Source: Micropterus salmoides (taxonomy: Eukaryota > Chordata > Actinopteri > Centrarchiformes > Centrarchidae). Taken from it: DNA of 64,000 nucleotides. The notes below the pieces were generated by a model that saw only the letters and a program-made list of their open reading frames with translations, did no database searches and was not told the DNA's origin. Below are positions 1 to 11,198 of the stretch, piece by piece. A program made the translations under genes and the position numbers. The stretch is taken from contig NW_024040041.1 in the NCBI RefSeq assembly GCF_014851395.1, positions 10,222,041-10,286,040 on the forward strand, read 5' to 3'. Each line of letters starts with the position of its first letter. Position 1 is the first letter of the stretch.

Positions 1-3000
1 TCCAGTTTTTCTTGCAGGCGTCTCTTTCCATCCATGTTTTTCTCTGCAGCTGCAATATCTGTAACATTCTGGTGAACAAACACACAACTTGGAGAAAGTT
101 TAACCTTCTTCATCCTCATGAAAGCCTGAACAACAATCTGCAGAACATCTTGCATCTCAGCTGGATTCTCTCCAAAGATGTTGATTAATGTCATGTTTCC
201 CAGACCAACAACAAATGTTGCCAGTTCATTGTCATGGTGAAGAGTGGCGTTACCTTCCAACTCAAGAGCACGCAAACCTTCAGTGTCCACCACCAGAACG
301 TAGTCAAACTGAAAGTCTTGCTTGATCTCGTCTGACACTTTGACCAGCTGCATGAAGGCACCTTTGGTGCACCTGCCAGCACTCACTGAAAACTGTAATC
401 CAAACATGGCATTCAGCATGGTGGATTTTCCACTGCTTTGTACGCCTAAAACTGACAAAACAAAAACTTTCTGGTCGCCCAGTTTCTTGATGACTTCATT
501 TAAAACACCGGAGATCCATGTCAAAGGCACATGACCTGCATCACCATCCATCAGCTCCATTGGGTGTCCTGATATCATCAGCTCTGCAGCCAGCTCAGGG
601 TATTTAGACCAGTCAGTCTGTCCCTCCTTTTCTTGTTTCTGCAGGGATGCATGAGCTTCATAGATCTGTCCCATTTCTCTAAAGATGTGCTCCAAGCCAA
701 AAGTTGCTGACTGTAGATTTGTTGATATTTGTTCAAGCTCAGTTTGCTTTCTTCTAAGCTGATCAGATTTGTCATGTTTCTTCTTCAAAGCCAAGACCTC
801 AGACCACTTTTCATCATAGCTTTGGAGAATTAAAGAGAGATCGTCTGTGGAGAGCGCATCTATTAAGATCTGAGTCCATTTCAGGAAATACTCTTTGTCT
901 GTTGATGACAAAGATGAGAGGCTTTCAATGAACAACGTCATCAGTTCACTGCAGGAAGCAGCGCATTGATCGTCCCGTATTTGCTTTAATTTATTTTGCT
1001 TCACAGCTTTCTCTTTCTCAATGTGTCCTCTGAGGTGATACAGTTCTTTGTTTATTTTGCACCACTCATGCCACAGTCGGCCTTGACAAGGGAGAAATCT
1101 ATCTTTAATCTTTGAAACATCCATCTCCTGAAGCAAATTCACTATTTTCATTGCAGCAGATTTCCCTTTTTGGCAGCCTTTGTCTTCTTCATCCACTCTG
1201 ATTCCAGAGACCTCAGCCATGGCTTCAAGTTTGAAGGATGCATGTGGTCCAGACAAAATGTTTCCAATGATTCCTTTCAGTTCGTCAGAAACATCTGACT
1301 GGCTTCTGTCTTTCAGACCCATTTTGTATTTTCCCTTTTTCAACTGAACTGCACCACCATCGTTATCAGCAATGAGAATAATGAGAGGCTTTGGAGACTT
1401 GTAAAGTGCTGAGATAACTTTAGAACTTTTGTCACCTTTTTCCAGAGTTGGTACAAGAACAACAGTGACTGAAGATTTTTCCATCAGTATGTCACGCTGT
1501 TTGTCAGTTGACAGAGCATCACCATGAAGATTACAGAAGGCTATGCAGTCAGTGAATGCATCGTTGTGTTTTCCAGCAGGGCAGTACCAGGCTATCTCTG
1601 CCACACCATCCATCAGATGGCGAGACTTGGTGCTACCTGGGCAGTTTCTGTGGAAGAAGGTGCTGTGACGGTCGTTGATCAAAGAGTTCATCAGCTGAGA
1701 TTTAGATAGTGACAGTGAACCCAGGCGGAAAAATGACACCATGGGTGTCTCAGCTTTGCAGATGGGCATACTCTTCATGGTGACAGTGTTTGAATCATCT
1801 TTGATTTGAGTTATCTTCCATGTTTTCATTATTTGTCTGAAAGTCCACAGAGGGCATTCAATCTCCATTGTGACTGGGTCAGGAACAAGCAAAGGTAAGG
1901 CATACTGACATTGTGATAGCTTTGTGATCATGTTCTGCTTAAGGAAGCTGTCTGAGCAGTGAAATACTGCCATTTGAACATCCACTGGATGCACGTGAGT
2001 CTGTTTTGATTGATCTGAGTCTACACTGGTGCTAAAAAGAGCATCTAAGTCATCATCTTCTGTCTCAGTGTCAAACACTGGAACAAGCTTTGACTGGCTC
2101 ACCTCAGGTCTGTCTTGTCTTACAGGAATGTATCTGGCTCTGTAGTCTAACATCATCAACCTCTGAAGAAAAGTACGAGCTAGATCTTTCTCAGATGTGT
2201 CCTGGTCCTGTTTCATAGGTGGGCCGATTTTAAGAAAATCTGCTGGTGTCAACTTCTGTTGATGTTTGTCTTGAAGGTGAAGTCTGCCAAGCAGTGTTTC
2301 AGTTTCTCTTTGATGTTCTTTCTTCCTGTTGATCTCTTCAGAAATTTTCACTGACTGCTGTGAATAAGCAAACAAATATGTACTGATGTAAAAAAAAAAA
2401 AAAAAAAAAAAAGTATAACATCATATATGTATGTGTATATGTATATGAGACAAAGTAAATACGATCTTCTAAAATAAATAAGGAGCTTCTTACCTCGTCC
2501 TTGTTTCCACTCATTTCCATATCTAAGATACCTACAATAAAATAACTGCATTGTAAGGAGAACAGAGCAATGTGCTATTAAAACAATATATTTTTCTAAT
2601 ATATAATATTATTCACTCAGTCATTGTGAATGTTATACATTTAATTACGATAGTTCTGTTATTGACTGTTTTGTTATTATACTGTTCAATTCATTCAAAT
2701 GTTACCTTTCTCGTTGGCTCTAGATGATACAGACTTGATATCAGATTCTCCTCCAACTGTTCTGCTGTTGTCACTCTTATCTGAGTGTTTAGCATTCACT
2801 AGATCGCACTACAAAAACAGGTGATTTTATATTATCTGAGATTAAGAATGTGAAGATAACAACACACAGCAGTACAATGATTCAAAGTACAACAACACCA
2901 AAAATAACTAACAACTCATTTCAACTTTGGACTTTTGGCTTTAATGAGGGGACATAGGTAAAAAGAGAGAGAGTATCTGGTGCCCAGGAGAAACTTAATA

Positions 3001-4903
3001 TTTCGTGTGTCAAAGCAGGAGGTTCATGGAGTCAAACTCTGTTCAAGTCTAAATTAAAAATGAAAACAACTCTTCAATTAGCTCAATGTCTGGTTGTGAT
3101 ATACGTAATTAGGAAAAGAGAACTGGTGTTAAAAATAGAAATGCTTCTGTGTAACAAAGACTACTGAGGTTCAAAGATCTCACCTTTACATCTGATGTAG
3201 CTGCAGTCTCCTCCAGCTGGTCTACTGCAGGGTAACAACAAGCAGATAACAAACTTAAAATAAATACTTCCTGGTCAGGTAACTATTTCCGGTTGATAAC
3301 ACTTATTTCAAAAATGTGTATATTTACAAAGTCCACAGATCCATAAAATATATATATCCTCTCGATAATACATTGAATTTTAAACTTTTTTCTTAAATAC
3401 TAAAGTACAGTACAGGTACCCCAAATTGCCTGAGTAGCACTTGAGTAAACACACTTAGTCACTTTCCACCACTGACTGACTAAAAGACAGGCAATAAGAT
3501 TTTATGGATCGGAGACTACAATTGGCCTTTACCTATACCTGCTCTTTTCAAAGCTTAAAAATCAAAACGTTGACTTATTCGTTATCTAAATCTGCAATAC
3601 CATATCAGCACCTTTTGAACCGATATGTGGAACTTGGTATGGGGAGTCATGTTCTGGCCACCTGGCGATCTTTCAACAGTCATTCTGTTTGCTCTGTTTT
3701 TGAGGAAAATATCTGGCTCTTTAGCTGCTAAATGCTCCACTATGTTCACCAACTAGTCTTTAACTGTGTCTGTCTGTGGTTAGGTGCTGAGCTTATTTCC
3801 TGAAAATAGCTGCGTAGAGAATATGTCACTATGAAAACAGCAAAAATAACCCAAAATAGTAAATTTATAGCTGGAACAGCTATACCATGAGCTCAGTAAA
3901 GGTCCGAACAGTCAAGGGGAGCTGCAGATGCAGGTGATAATTCTTTGCTTGTTCATGAGCAATCCTTTTACATAGCATTTTTTCACATTGCTGTTTGATA
4001 CATTGTTAATGTAAAATATTGGTTACTGCCAGTTTAAATTTTGTCTACTTTATCTTTTTGCAGGTGTTATCAGTGAATGCCAACATTAAAATCTCACCTG
4101 TTTGATTTTGCTGAAACTCTGAGGAATTGACCTCTTCTTTGTGTTCTTTATTTTCATCACAGATCAGTCCACTGTAGCAGTGAGGATCATTTTCAGACAC
4201 CATGACGTCTATTTTTTCCAGTAGAGCTGTTATCTCTGTTTCATCCATCATACTTCTGGTACATGTGTGGTATCTTTTTTCACTGCTGTTGGCTTTCAGG
4301 TCTGTCAGTGCACTTTCACATTTCTCATCTGACTCATGAGTCACAACTGTCATTAAATAAGCAAGTGATCTTTTCCCAAAAGCTTTTTCTAACCACTGCA
4401 CTCCTGAGCTATAATGGCTGTTATGCCGACCATTTGGTAACAGTAAGATAAAGGCATGAACTTCCTGATATAATGGGAATTTGTCAATGTTTTGCAGACC
4501 AAGCATGTTAATGACATAGATGTGCCGACCACACAAATCATACAGTTTGGATGAAAACTGTTCCACATTTGCTTGCTCGTCATGGTCAAGTAAGATGTTT
4601 TTTGATCCAATCTCAATGGAATTTGTGTCACCAATTAACACAAGTGTGAGTTCAGCCATCACTGAAACAAAATAAATAAGAGAACAACATCATTATAACA
4701 CTGCAGTGATCAATGAAACAGCAAGTTATACAGAGTTTGCAGAATCACAATGGCAAAAATAAAAGGTCCTCACAGTATTTGAAACTCAACTGAAATTTTA
4801 TCTATAAAATCAATGTTACTGTAATCAAGATAAAAATATTACCTTTCTCATTGGTTGCAGATGATCCAGATGATTTCAGACTGTACTCCTGTGCTTTCAT
4901 CAT
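1..4903 (-). CDS. gvin1: GVIN1-like interferon-induced very large GTPase, 5' part (continues past left edge)
   Basis: Spliced minus-strand model with mutually consistent GT-AG phases: 4843-4903 (start ATG at 4903-4901), 4098-4661, 3184-3224, 2706-2808, 2494-2522, and a giant exon from 2357 past base 1. The giant exon is open for about 785 codons. It holds the large G-domain start: a P-loop GVQSSGKS at 423-446 and the G3 motif DTEG at 276-287. The preceding ~600 residues are the helical N-terminal region typical of this family. Family knowledge: GVIN/VLIG proteins are very large, interferon-induced, dynamin-superfamily-like cytosolic or nuclear GTPases, usually encoded mainly by one huge exon; fish have many copies. 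Interferon-type sites lie upstream near 8.3-8.65 kb. No stop was seen in the giant exon. The 3' end is outside the window. Confidence 0.85.
2494..3224 (-). other. gvin1: GVIN1-like small linker exons 4-6
   Basis: Three short exons join the AIG1-like exon to the giant exon: 3184-3224 (41 bp, DQLEETAATSDVK), 2706-2808 (103 bp, starts CDLVNAKHSDK) and 2494-2522 (29 bp, DMEMSGNKDE). Each has AG acceptor and GT donor dinucleotides. Phases (1 to 0, 0 to 1, 1 to 0) chain without a stop into CAG TCA GTG at 2357. Composition is acidic and Ser-rich, probably unstructured linker. The intron between the last two exons carries a poly-A run at 2391-2412. Confidence 0.65.
4098..4661 (-). other. gvin1: GVIN1-like exon 3: degenerate AIG1/GIMAP-type G domain
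   Basis: 564-bp exon. The acceptor is a pyrimidine-rich tract ending in AG at 4663-4662 and the donor is GTGAGAT at 4097-4091; phase is 1 to 1. It encodes ~188 residues beginning V-M-A-E-L-T-L-V-L-I-G-D. The beta1-P-loop region resembles AIG1/GIMAP domains, but the loop (GDTNSIEIGSKN) lacks a canonical GxxxxGKS, so nucleotide binding by this domain is doubtful. Downstream 'VINMLGLQ' sits where AIG1 proteins have the switch II region. Reading past 4098 into the intron gives a false longer ORF. Function beyond being an N-terminal accessory domain of fish GVINs is not known to me. Confidence 0.7.
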
Positions 4904-4949
4904 TCTTTTCTGAGTGTTGAGCTTCACCAGGTTCGTTCACTGGATCACA
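4843..4949 (-). other. gvin1: GVIN1-like exon 2 with likely start codon
   Basis: 107-bp exon, acceptor AG at 4951-4950, donor GTAATA at 4842-4837. Two adjacent ATGs at 4903-4901 and 4900-4898 open a frame (MMKAQEYSLKSS...) that ends in phase 1 and joins the next exon correctly. The exon is clearly related to the 2706-2808 exon, but the shared frame runs into TGA nine bases before the exon end. I therefore take the ATG frame as the coding one. An alternative is a frameshifted, non-coding exon copy with translation starting at the ATG in exon 3. Confidence 0.5.
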
Positions 4950-6850
4950 CTAAGAGAATGGGATTTTACTAAACATTTACCAGGTTAGACCCATTTAGAT
5001 TACAATGCAGCATCAAGATAAATATTAAAGTTGAAGATCAACAAAATTGTGTTGCACTAATACAATAACATAAAACAAGAGCAAGACAAAAGTGTATAAA
5101 CCACCAAATGAAAATCAGACACTTAACTTTTGTCATCCAATGACAAACCAGACGGTTCATGAATGTATGTGTGTTTTTTATCATAGCTTTCCACTTGTTT
5201 AAAATTATTGTATTACTACAATATCATTATGTGTTACCAAAGTCCCTATGACAAAACTCTGACTCAACTTCAGAAGAAGGGATACTATTTAAAAAAAAAA
5301 TGTTATCAAACTCGAACCATCGGTTAATATGTAGTTTTATCAGTGTTATTAAGCAGCAAGCTATCAATATACGAACACGGTAGTTTTTATTTTAATTTTT
5401 TTTGTCTGTTTACTAAAGGGGACTGGGGCCAAACACCCCTAAACACATGAGAAAGTCTGAGCACATTGTTCAGTCTTCTCCAGAGCAGCCTTTACTGCCA
5501 GTTAACAATCTGAGGAGACATCAGTCAGATGAACACCAAGCTTTTTTTGGACATTAAGCCTTTCATTCACAAACACCTCAGAAGAAAAACCTTCTGGATA
5601 TTCCCTCTGTCACATCACAGAATACCAACAGCAACTTCTAATAACATTTTCTCACATCTGATACAAATCAGCAGACTCTGAGCAGGACTGAGTTCTCTTC
5701 CTCTTAACATATCAAACATGTCCCACAAAACAAGCAACACGCAGCATTGAATCAATCTGTCCACACACATCCCTCACACTGTCTTAATGTTGCAACATGT
5801 GCAACCACATTGACAGTGCTGTACATACTTTTGAAAACAAATTGCAACAAACACATAACCCACCAAATGATCAGGAACATTAACTCGATCCAGTTACCAT
5901 CACATATTACATTCAGCCTCCAAGAAACAGATAGGATGACCAAGTAAACAGCAGATTTCCCCTCAATACTCAAGTTGTTCCTTTAAATAAATCCAATGCA
6001 ATACAAAATGAGACTTTTAAATGCTTTAGAAGCAATTATTTTCTTTTAACGTAGAAAGCCTCAAGTATCAGGCTACACAATTGAGATGTTGTCTGTAAAG
6101 AGGGTGCAGGTGATTGGTACTAGAGGTGGGTGACCCGGTTAGGGTCAACAGGTTGTAGCTGTGTCTAGTACAGGTCACCCATTTATTTCTTTATGCACAA
6201 AAGCTGAGCCAAAATTAGAAGCTGTGGTTGTTTACCATAAATCATGATGTAAATATCTGAAAGTGACAACAGGGCCCTTTTCTGGTGCTGGAGGCAGGAG
6301 TGGTGTTCTGCTTTGTCCTGCCAGTACAGCATTTATTTGAACAGAGTGACGGTAGGTGATGGGACCAGCCTTGATACTATCATTAGTCCTCAAACCCTGC
6401 ACAGGCTCACATCACCTGTCTTAGGACTCACTTTCATTTTTATTTCACTTTACACGGGTTCAAACAGTGCATAGCTTTCCCTTGTGGCTCAAACAGAATT
6501 AAACCCAAGAAAGGTTTCACAAATAAGTAGGCCTACATAACTAATGAGAACTACAGGCTGCATTAAAAATATTTAATCTACTTAACTAACATAATAAGTA
6601 TATTACACTGGAGAAAAATGAAAATGAAAATAAAAATTATACAACTTTATAGATTTGTTTTGGAAGAGTTTTGTTTTGAAACATAACAGTAGATGGTGGA
6701 AGCTGAGAGTTTTTAGCAGCTATAGCACCATAGAAAGAGAAGCTGGAAGGCAGGTGAAGTTCTGCACACCCTTCAAACTCAGTGATTAGCTTCCTTTGGT
6801 AGCAGTGCCAGCCTTCTCTTTGATATAAACAGAAGTTAAAAGGTCAAACC
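4950..6850. other. Intron 1 of GVIN1-like gene, proximal part
   Basis: AT-rich sequence between exon 2 and the foldback repeat. No reading frame, RNA gene or clear transposon end was recognised. Confidence 0.4.
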
Positions 6851-8185
6851 CTTATTGCCTGTTGGCGCCACAGAAGGGGGCAGAGTGACTTCTGTTGGTT
6901 GAGCTTCCACATAGCAAGAAGGATACTAAAATATGAATTAAATAATATAAACTTAAATAAATAGGCTAACTGCTGTCCTAAGCTACATATAACATTAGTT
7001 CACCTGTCTTAATCTGAAGTTACAGGTCACCCACCAATGGCCTTACAAATATTTAATTCTCCCCAACAGCCTAACGGTATTATTTTGTTAGTTATTGTTT
7101 TTATTTCAGTCAGCTTAAGTGTTTTTTTCACACCCAGTGCTACTTAGGTTTTACTAAAAAAACGTTATTTCAGTTTAGTTTTAGTCTATAATCACCTTTC
7201 TAACTACATGGTATATGGGCTACTTTTATTGTGAAGGTTTTACCGGTTACTTTCGCTTCCATAAAACGAATAGACCACGCGACTTCCGTTTTTGGTTTAT
7301 AACGAAAAACGAATTGACTGAATTTCACAGACTCTCTTCATTCTTTGTTCAAAAATTAATTGGTTATTCGTTTTTTGATTCTGGTCTGGGTATCTCTGGA
7401 TAATCCGTAATTCGTTTGTAATACTAAAACGAAAATACCGTTTAGGTTTTTTTGTTTCAAAACGAAAAACCAAATAACCGTTTTCCGTGTCAGAATCAAA
7501 AAACCAAAGCTCAAAAGCTTATTGCCTGTTGGCGCCACAGAAGGCAGCAGAGTGACCTCTGCTGGTTGAGCTTCCACATAAGTAAGGCCCATAAATATGT
7601 TAAGAAACTAAAATATGAATCAAATAATATAAACTTAAATAAATAGGCTAACAGCCAGAGCTATTATTTTATTATTGTTATTATTATTTTTATTTCAGTT
7701 AATTAAAGTGTTTATTTTCTATACCCAGATTTAGTTTAGTTTTATAACCTACTAAAAACGTTATTTTATTTTAGTTTTAGTCTAAAATCACCTCTTTAAC
7801 TACATGGGCTGCTTTTATTTTGAAGGTTTTATCGGTTACTATCCCTTCCATAAAAGGAATACACCACGTGACTTCCGTTTTTGATTTATAACGAAAAACG
7901 AATTGACTGAAGTTCACAGACTCTTCATTCTTTGTTCAAAAACGAATAACAATGAAATGAATCACCAATAACGAAAAACGGGCCGTTTTTAATTGGTTTT
8001 TCGTTTTGAAACAAAAAACAGATAAACGGTATTTTCATTTTATAATTACAAACAAATTAGGGATTATCCAGAGATACCCAGACCGATTCTGACACCAAAA
8101 ACGATTATTTTGCTTTTCATTTTGAAACAAAAAACAGATAAATGGTACTTTCGTTTTTGTATTACAAACGATTTACGGATTATCC
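6851..8185. repeat. Tandem duplication (~667-bp unit) with internal foldback arms
   Basis: Unit 1 (6851-7517) and unit 2 (7518-~8185) both begin with CTTATTGCCTGTTGGCGCC and share several later blocks at the same spacing. Within them a 39-bp segment at 7384-7422 recurs inverted at 8046-8083 with two mismatches, and part recurs again near 8161-8190. The AT-rich arms full of AACGAAAA/TTTTCGTT words suggest a foldback or MITE-type element that was tandemly duplicated inside intron 1 of the GVIN-like gene. No coding capacity was seen. Confidence 0.6.
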
Positions 8186-8252
8186 AGAGAAATTGATTTT
8201 GAGATTTTTAAGACTATATACAAAACACTATAGAGCTATTGTAAAAACTCAC

Positions 8253-8305
8253 CTTTTTTATGTCTCCTTAGCCATTCGTGATTCCTGGTCTGTGTAGAAA
8301 TGGCT
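8253..8305 (-). other. gvin1: GVIN1-like 5' UTR exon 1
   Basis: Minus-strand sequence about 30 bp downstream of a TATA box and ending in a strong splice donor (AAAAAAG|GTGAGT, donor at 8252-8247). The 3' boundary is well defined. The transcription start (~8305) is inferred from TATA spacing. A short upstream ORF (ATG GCT AAG GAG ACA TAA) lies just before the donor. Splicing across a ~3.3-kb intron to exon 2 at 4949 is inferred from orientation and lack of other acceptors' genes in between. Confidence 0.5.
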
Positions 8306-8326
8306 GAAACCCCTCCAGTCCCCATC

Positions 8327-8336
8327 CTATTTATAG
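8327..8336 (-). promoter_or_regulatory. TATA box of the GVIN1-like gene
   Basis: Minus-strand CTATAAATAG, with a GC box-like CCGCCC just upstream (around 8344-8349). It lies ~30 bp from the inferred start of the 5' UTR exon. Confidence 0.55.
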
Positions 8337-8363
8337 AGAGATCTGGGCGGAGTTCAGCGCACA

Positions 8364-8385
8364 GAAAACGCAGCAAAACGGAAAC
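8364..8385 (-). promoter_or_regulatory. ISRE/IRF-element-like site, proximal
   Basis: Minus strand reads GTTTCCGTTTTGC followed by GCGTTTTC. This is close to the interferon-stimulated response element TTTCNNTTTC, 40-60 bp upstream of the TATA box. The match is imperfect (final C missing). Confidence 0.45.
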
Positions 8386-8391
8386 GGTGGG

Positions 8392-8400
8392 TTCCCTGAA
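8392..8400. promoter_or_regulatory. GAS-like STAT site, proximal
   Basis: TTCCCTGAA fits the palindromic TTCN3GAA STAT-binding consensus, immediately upstream of the proximal ISRE-like site. Confidence 0.4.
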
Positions 8401-8612
8401 CACCCTGCTGTGTACACTTGAAGCCAGTTGCAGAACGTTGCGCAACGTTGCAAGGAAACATGTCGTTCAATCCGAAAATGTTGCAAACAGGTGCAAAACG
8501 TTTTGAGATTGACCTCACCCCTGGGGACCGTTTGCTTTAATGCCAGGCCTGCCCCCTCCCACCTGCTCTGAACAAAGCTCTGCATGCACATTACTTGTAA
8601 ATCAGAGATAAC

Positions 8613-8629
8613 AAAAGTGAAAGTAAAAG
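8613..8629. promoter_or_regulatory. ISRE-like site, distal
   Basis: AAAAGTGAAAGTAAAAG contains the IRF core AANNGAAA. On the minus strand it reads CTTTTACTTTCACTTTT, a good ISRE. It lies ~280 bp upstream of the TATA box. Confidence 0.5.
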
Positions 8630-8637
8630 AGCTCTAT

Positions 8638-8646
8638 TTCCCTGAA
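8638..8646. promoter_or_regulatory. GAS-like STAT site, distal
   Basis: A second exact TTCCCTGAA, nine bases beyond the distal ISRE. The ISRE plus TTCCCTGAA pairing is thus present twice. Confidence 0.4.
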
Positions 8647-8804
8647 ACCATGTGACTACAGGGAAAACTATTACTAGATTTAAAATTCACATTACCCAAA
8701 CAGTGCCAAGCACATACTGCTGTCAATGGTTAACCCTTACTTACAGTTACTTGCAAAGCTACAGCTGCTACAGTTTTGTATTGATATATAAAGAGGGTCT
8801 GTCA

Positions 8805-9329
8805 TGCCAGATGTCCGTTTTATTGTTTCCACAATGCCCAGTCAACCTGCTAGGAAGAGATGGCCTTCTTAGACTAGGATTGGCGCTAATACCATCAGCT
8901 GAGGGACAAATAGTAGTAAAGAGAAAAGCTGAATTATTTAAAGGAGACATATGTGTTCTCCAAGGAATTGGAAAACCGCGATACTACTATTCCCTCGACA
9001 TTCCAGACAAGCCACCACACAATACGGCCACTGGCCTACTAAATGAGGGAAGAAACGCAATATCTAAAACACAGGACAAGATGTCAGCTGACAATTTGCA
9101 TGTCACACTGTGGTACAGACATGCTGCAGGCCCAGACAGAGAATATGAGGAGAAGTTAAAGCAGGCCACTCCTGCCAAAATCACCATAAACTACATGTAT
9201 TCTGATGCAGACAGCACATCAGTTGCAGGAGTAACCCTGACCGATAAGGTCATGCAGCTGTATAAAATGTGGGTGCCACCACACGTTTCCCTGTACAAAG
9301 GCAAAAACCTGCAGTGGAAAGATCTGTGA
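8805..9329 (+). pseudogene. ERV pro-pol fragment: protease C-terminus and linker
   Basis: Plus-strand frame beginning near CQMSVLLFP. The stretch CPVNLLGRDGL matches the C-terminal alpha-helix motif (LLGRD) of retroviral aspartic proteases. The catalytic DTG end and all of gag are absent, so the provirus is 5'-truncated. The rest is the poorly conserved region before reverse transcriptase. The frame stops at 9327-9329. Confidence 0.6.
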
Positions 9330-9609
9330 AAAATGGTGGAGCAGGGAGAGAATGCTTCTGATTGGGTGGCCGTATCTGTTAATACGTGGTCAAGTGCTAA
9401 AACCGGACTGACCAGGAAAGCTTTGTTCTGGTCAGCCCAGGTCCAGGAAGGAATACACCTCCATTCTATAGATGAATGAGAAATAATGGTGTTAACGCAG
9501 GAAGAGGAAGAACTGCTACAAGATGTCCCAGAGAAGGTGTGGTCTAAAGGGCCTAGTGACGTAGGTCTAGAAGAGGGAGCGATCCCTGTAAAAATAAGGC
9601 CAAAATCAG

Positions 9610-10204
9610 ATTATAGACCATCAGACAATATCCTCTAAAAGAGGACGCACAAGATGGTATAAAGCCAGTAATAGAAGATTTACTCAGAGCAGGAGTAATA
9701 ATTAAATGCGAAGACTCTCTTTGTAACACTCCCATCTTCCCGGTGAAGAAAGCACTCCCCTCTGTGGGATGGCGCATGGTGCAAGATTTGCAGGCTGTAA
9801 ATAATGCTGTTATAGAGAGAGCACCTTGTGTCCCTGATCCGTATACCCTATTGAACTCTTTAAGACCCGATGCCAAAGTTTTTACTGTAGTGGACATTAG
9901 TAATGCATTCTTCTCAGTACCAGTGGACAAAGATAGTCAATTCTGGTTTGCATTCACTTTTGGGGGACAAAGATATACGTATAGTAGGCTCCCCCAGGGT
10001 TTTTCCGAAAGTCCAACTGTTTATTCACAAGTTATGAGCGCAAGTATGGCAAAATTTGAACCACCTGGTGATAGCCAGATTCTGCTCTATGTGGATGATG
10101 TCCTGTTAGCAACCCCTGATGAGGAAACCTGTAAGAAAGACACTGTAGCACTACTGCAACATTTGGCTATGAACAACATGGCTGACTCAACAACAAGGGG
10201 ATAA
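9610..10204 (+). pseudogene. ERV reverse transcriptase fragment
   Basis: Fingers-palm region with recognisable motifs: VQDLQAVN, LPQGFSESP and the catalytic YVDD in LLYVDDVLLA. The frame is disturbed near 9630 and stops at 10202-10204. The thumb and part of the connection domain are missing compared with an intact retroviral RT. Motif style is gamma/epsilon-like (class I). Confidence 0.75.
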
Positions 10205-10205
10205 A

Positions 10206-11153
10206 ATGAGACCAATTGCATATTTTTCCTCTAAACTGGATAGTGTGGCATGCGCATTACCACATTGTGTACGCGCAGTAATAGCAGCCTCCGTGTCTGT
10301 AGAAGTAAGCGCTACAATAGTACTCTTTCATCCCCTGACCTTAAAAGTCACGCATGCGGTTTCAGCTCTACTTCTCCAGAAAAACATGATGTTTTTGTCA
10401 CCCGCTAGACATCTTTCCTGTATGTCAGTTTTACTGTCACAACCACATGTGACTATAGAACGATGCACCACCCTCAACCCGGCAACGCTGCTGCCAACAG
10501 CAGACGACGGAGAAAAGCATGACTGTCAGACAGTAGCTGAAGAAACAGCTAAAAGTAGACTTGACCTTAAAGATCAACCTCTCCAAGAAGGGGAAGTTAT
10601 CTTTGTAGATGGTTCTTCGCGAAAAAATGAGTTCGGAGAAACATTAACAGGTTATGCTGTGGTGACAAAGACCGCAGTACTAAAAGCGGAACAACTAATA
10701 CCCAGTTGCTCTGCACAAGCAGCAGAGCTAATAGTACTAACTGAGGCATGTAAACTAATGAAAGGAAAGACGGCCACTATATACACAGACAGCCAGTATG
10801 CATATGCTACTGTGCATGTGTTTGCCCAGTTCTGGAAAAATCGAGGCATGATAACCTCTACAGGGAAGCCAGTAACACATGCCAAAATTCTGACTGAACT
10901 GCTTGATGCCATACAACTCCCAGAGACAGTGGCCATCTGCAAATGTGCAGCACATACATCTGGAACGGATGAGGTGTCTGTAGGAAACGCTTTTGCAGAC
11001 AGAATGGTTAAAGCAGCAGCTACAGGGAAGCACAATGTTCTTGCAGTAATAGAACATTCGATTCTTAAAGACATGCAACAACAAAGTCCCCAGACTGAAA
11101 AAGACATCTGGTTACGTCATGGCGCACAATTGAAAGGTGACCTTTATGTCTAA
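10206..11153 (+). pseudogene. ERV connection and RNase H region
   Basis: One open frame of 315 codons starting one base after the RT stop. The first half is a connection-domain remnant (MRPIAYFSSKLD). The second half is RNase H with FVDGSS, AAELIVLTEA, YTDSQYAY and AHTSGTDEVSVGN...AD, i.e. the D-E-D positions of the active site. It is of the class I ERV type. Confidence 0.75.
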
Positions 11154-11198
11154 CCAGCTAATAAACCCATACTTCCTAAGAACTTATACAAATGGGCG

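Noticed and set aside
191..1709. Small plus- and minus-strand ORFs overlapping the giant GVIN exon
   Set aside because: Shadow frames of the continuous minus-strand coding frame that runs off the left edge.
2338..2551. Short minus-strand ORFs with poly-Phe
   Set aside because: They read through an intron and its poly-A/T run; splice sites at 2494 and 2357 explain the region.
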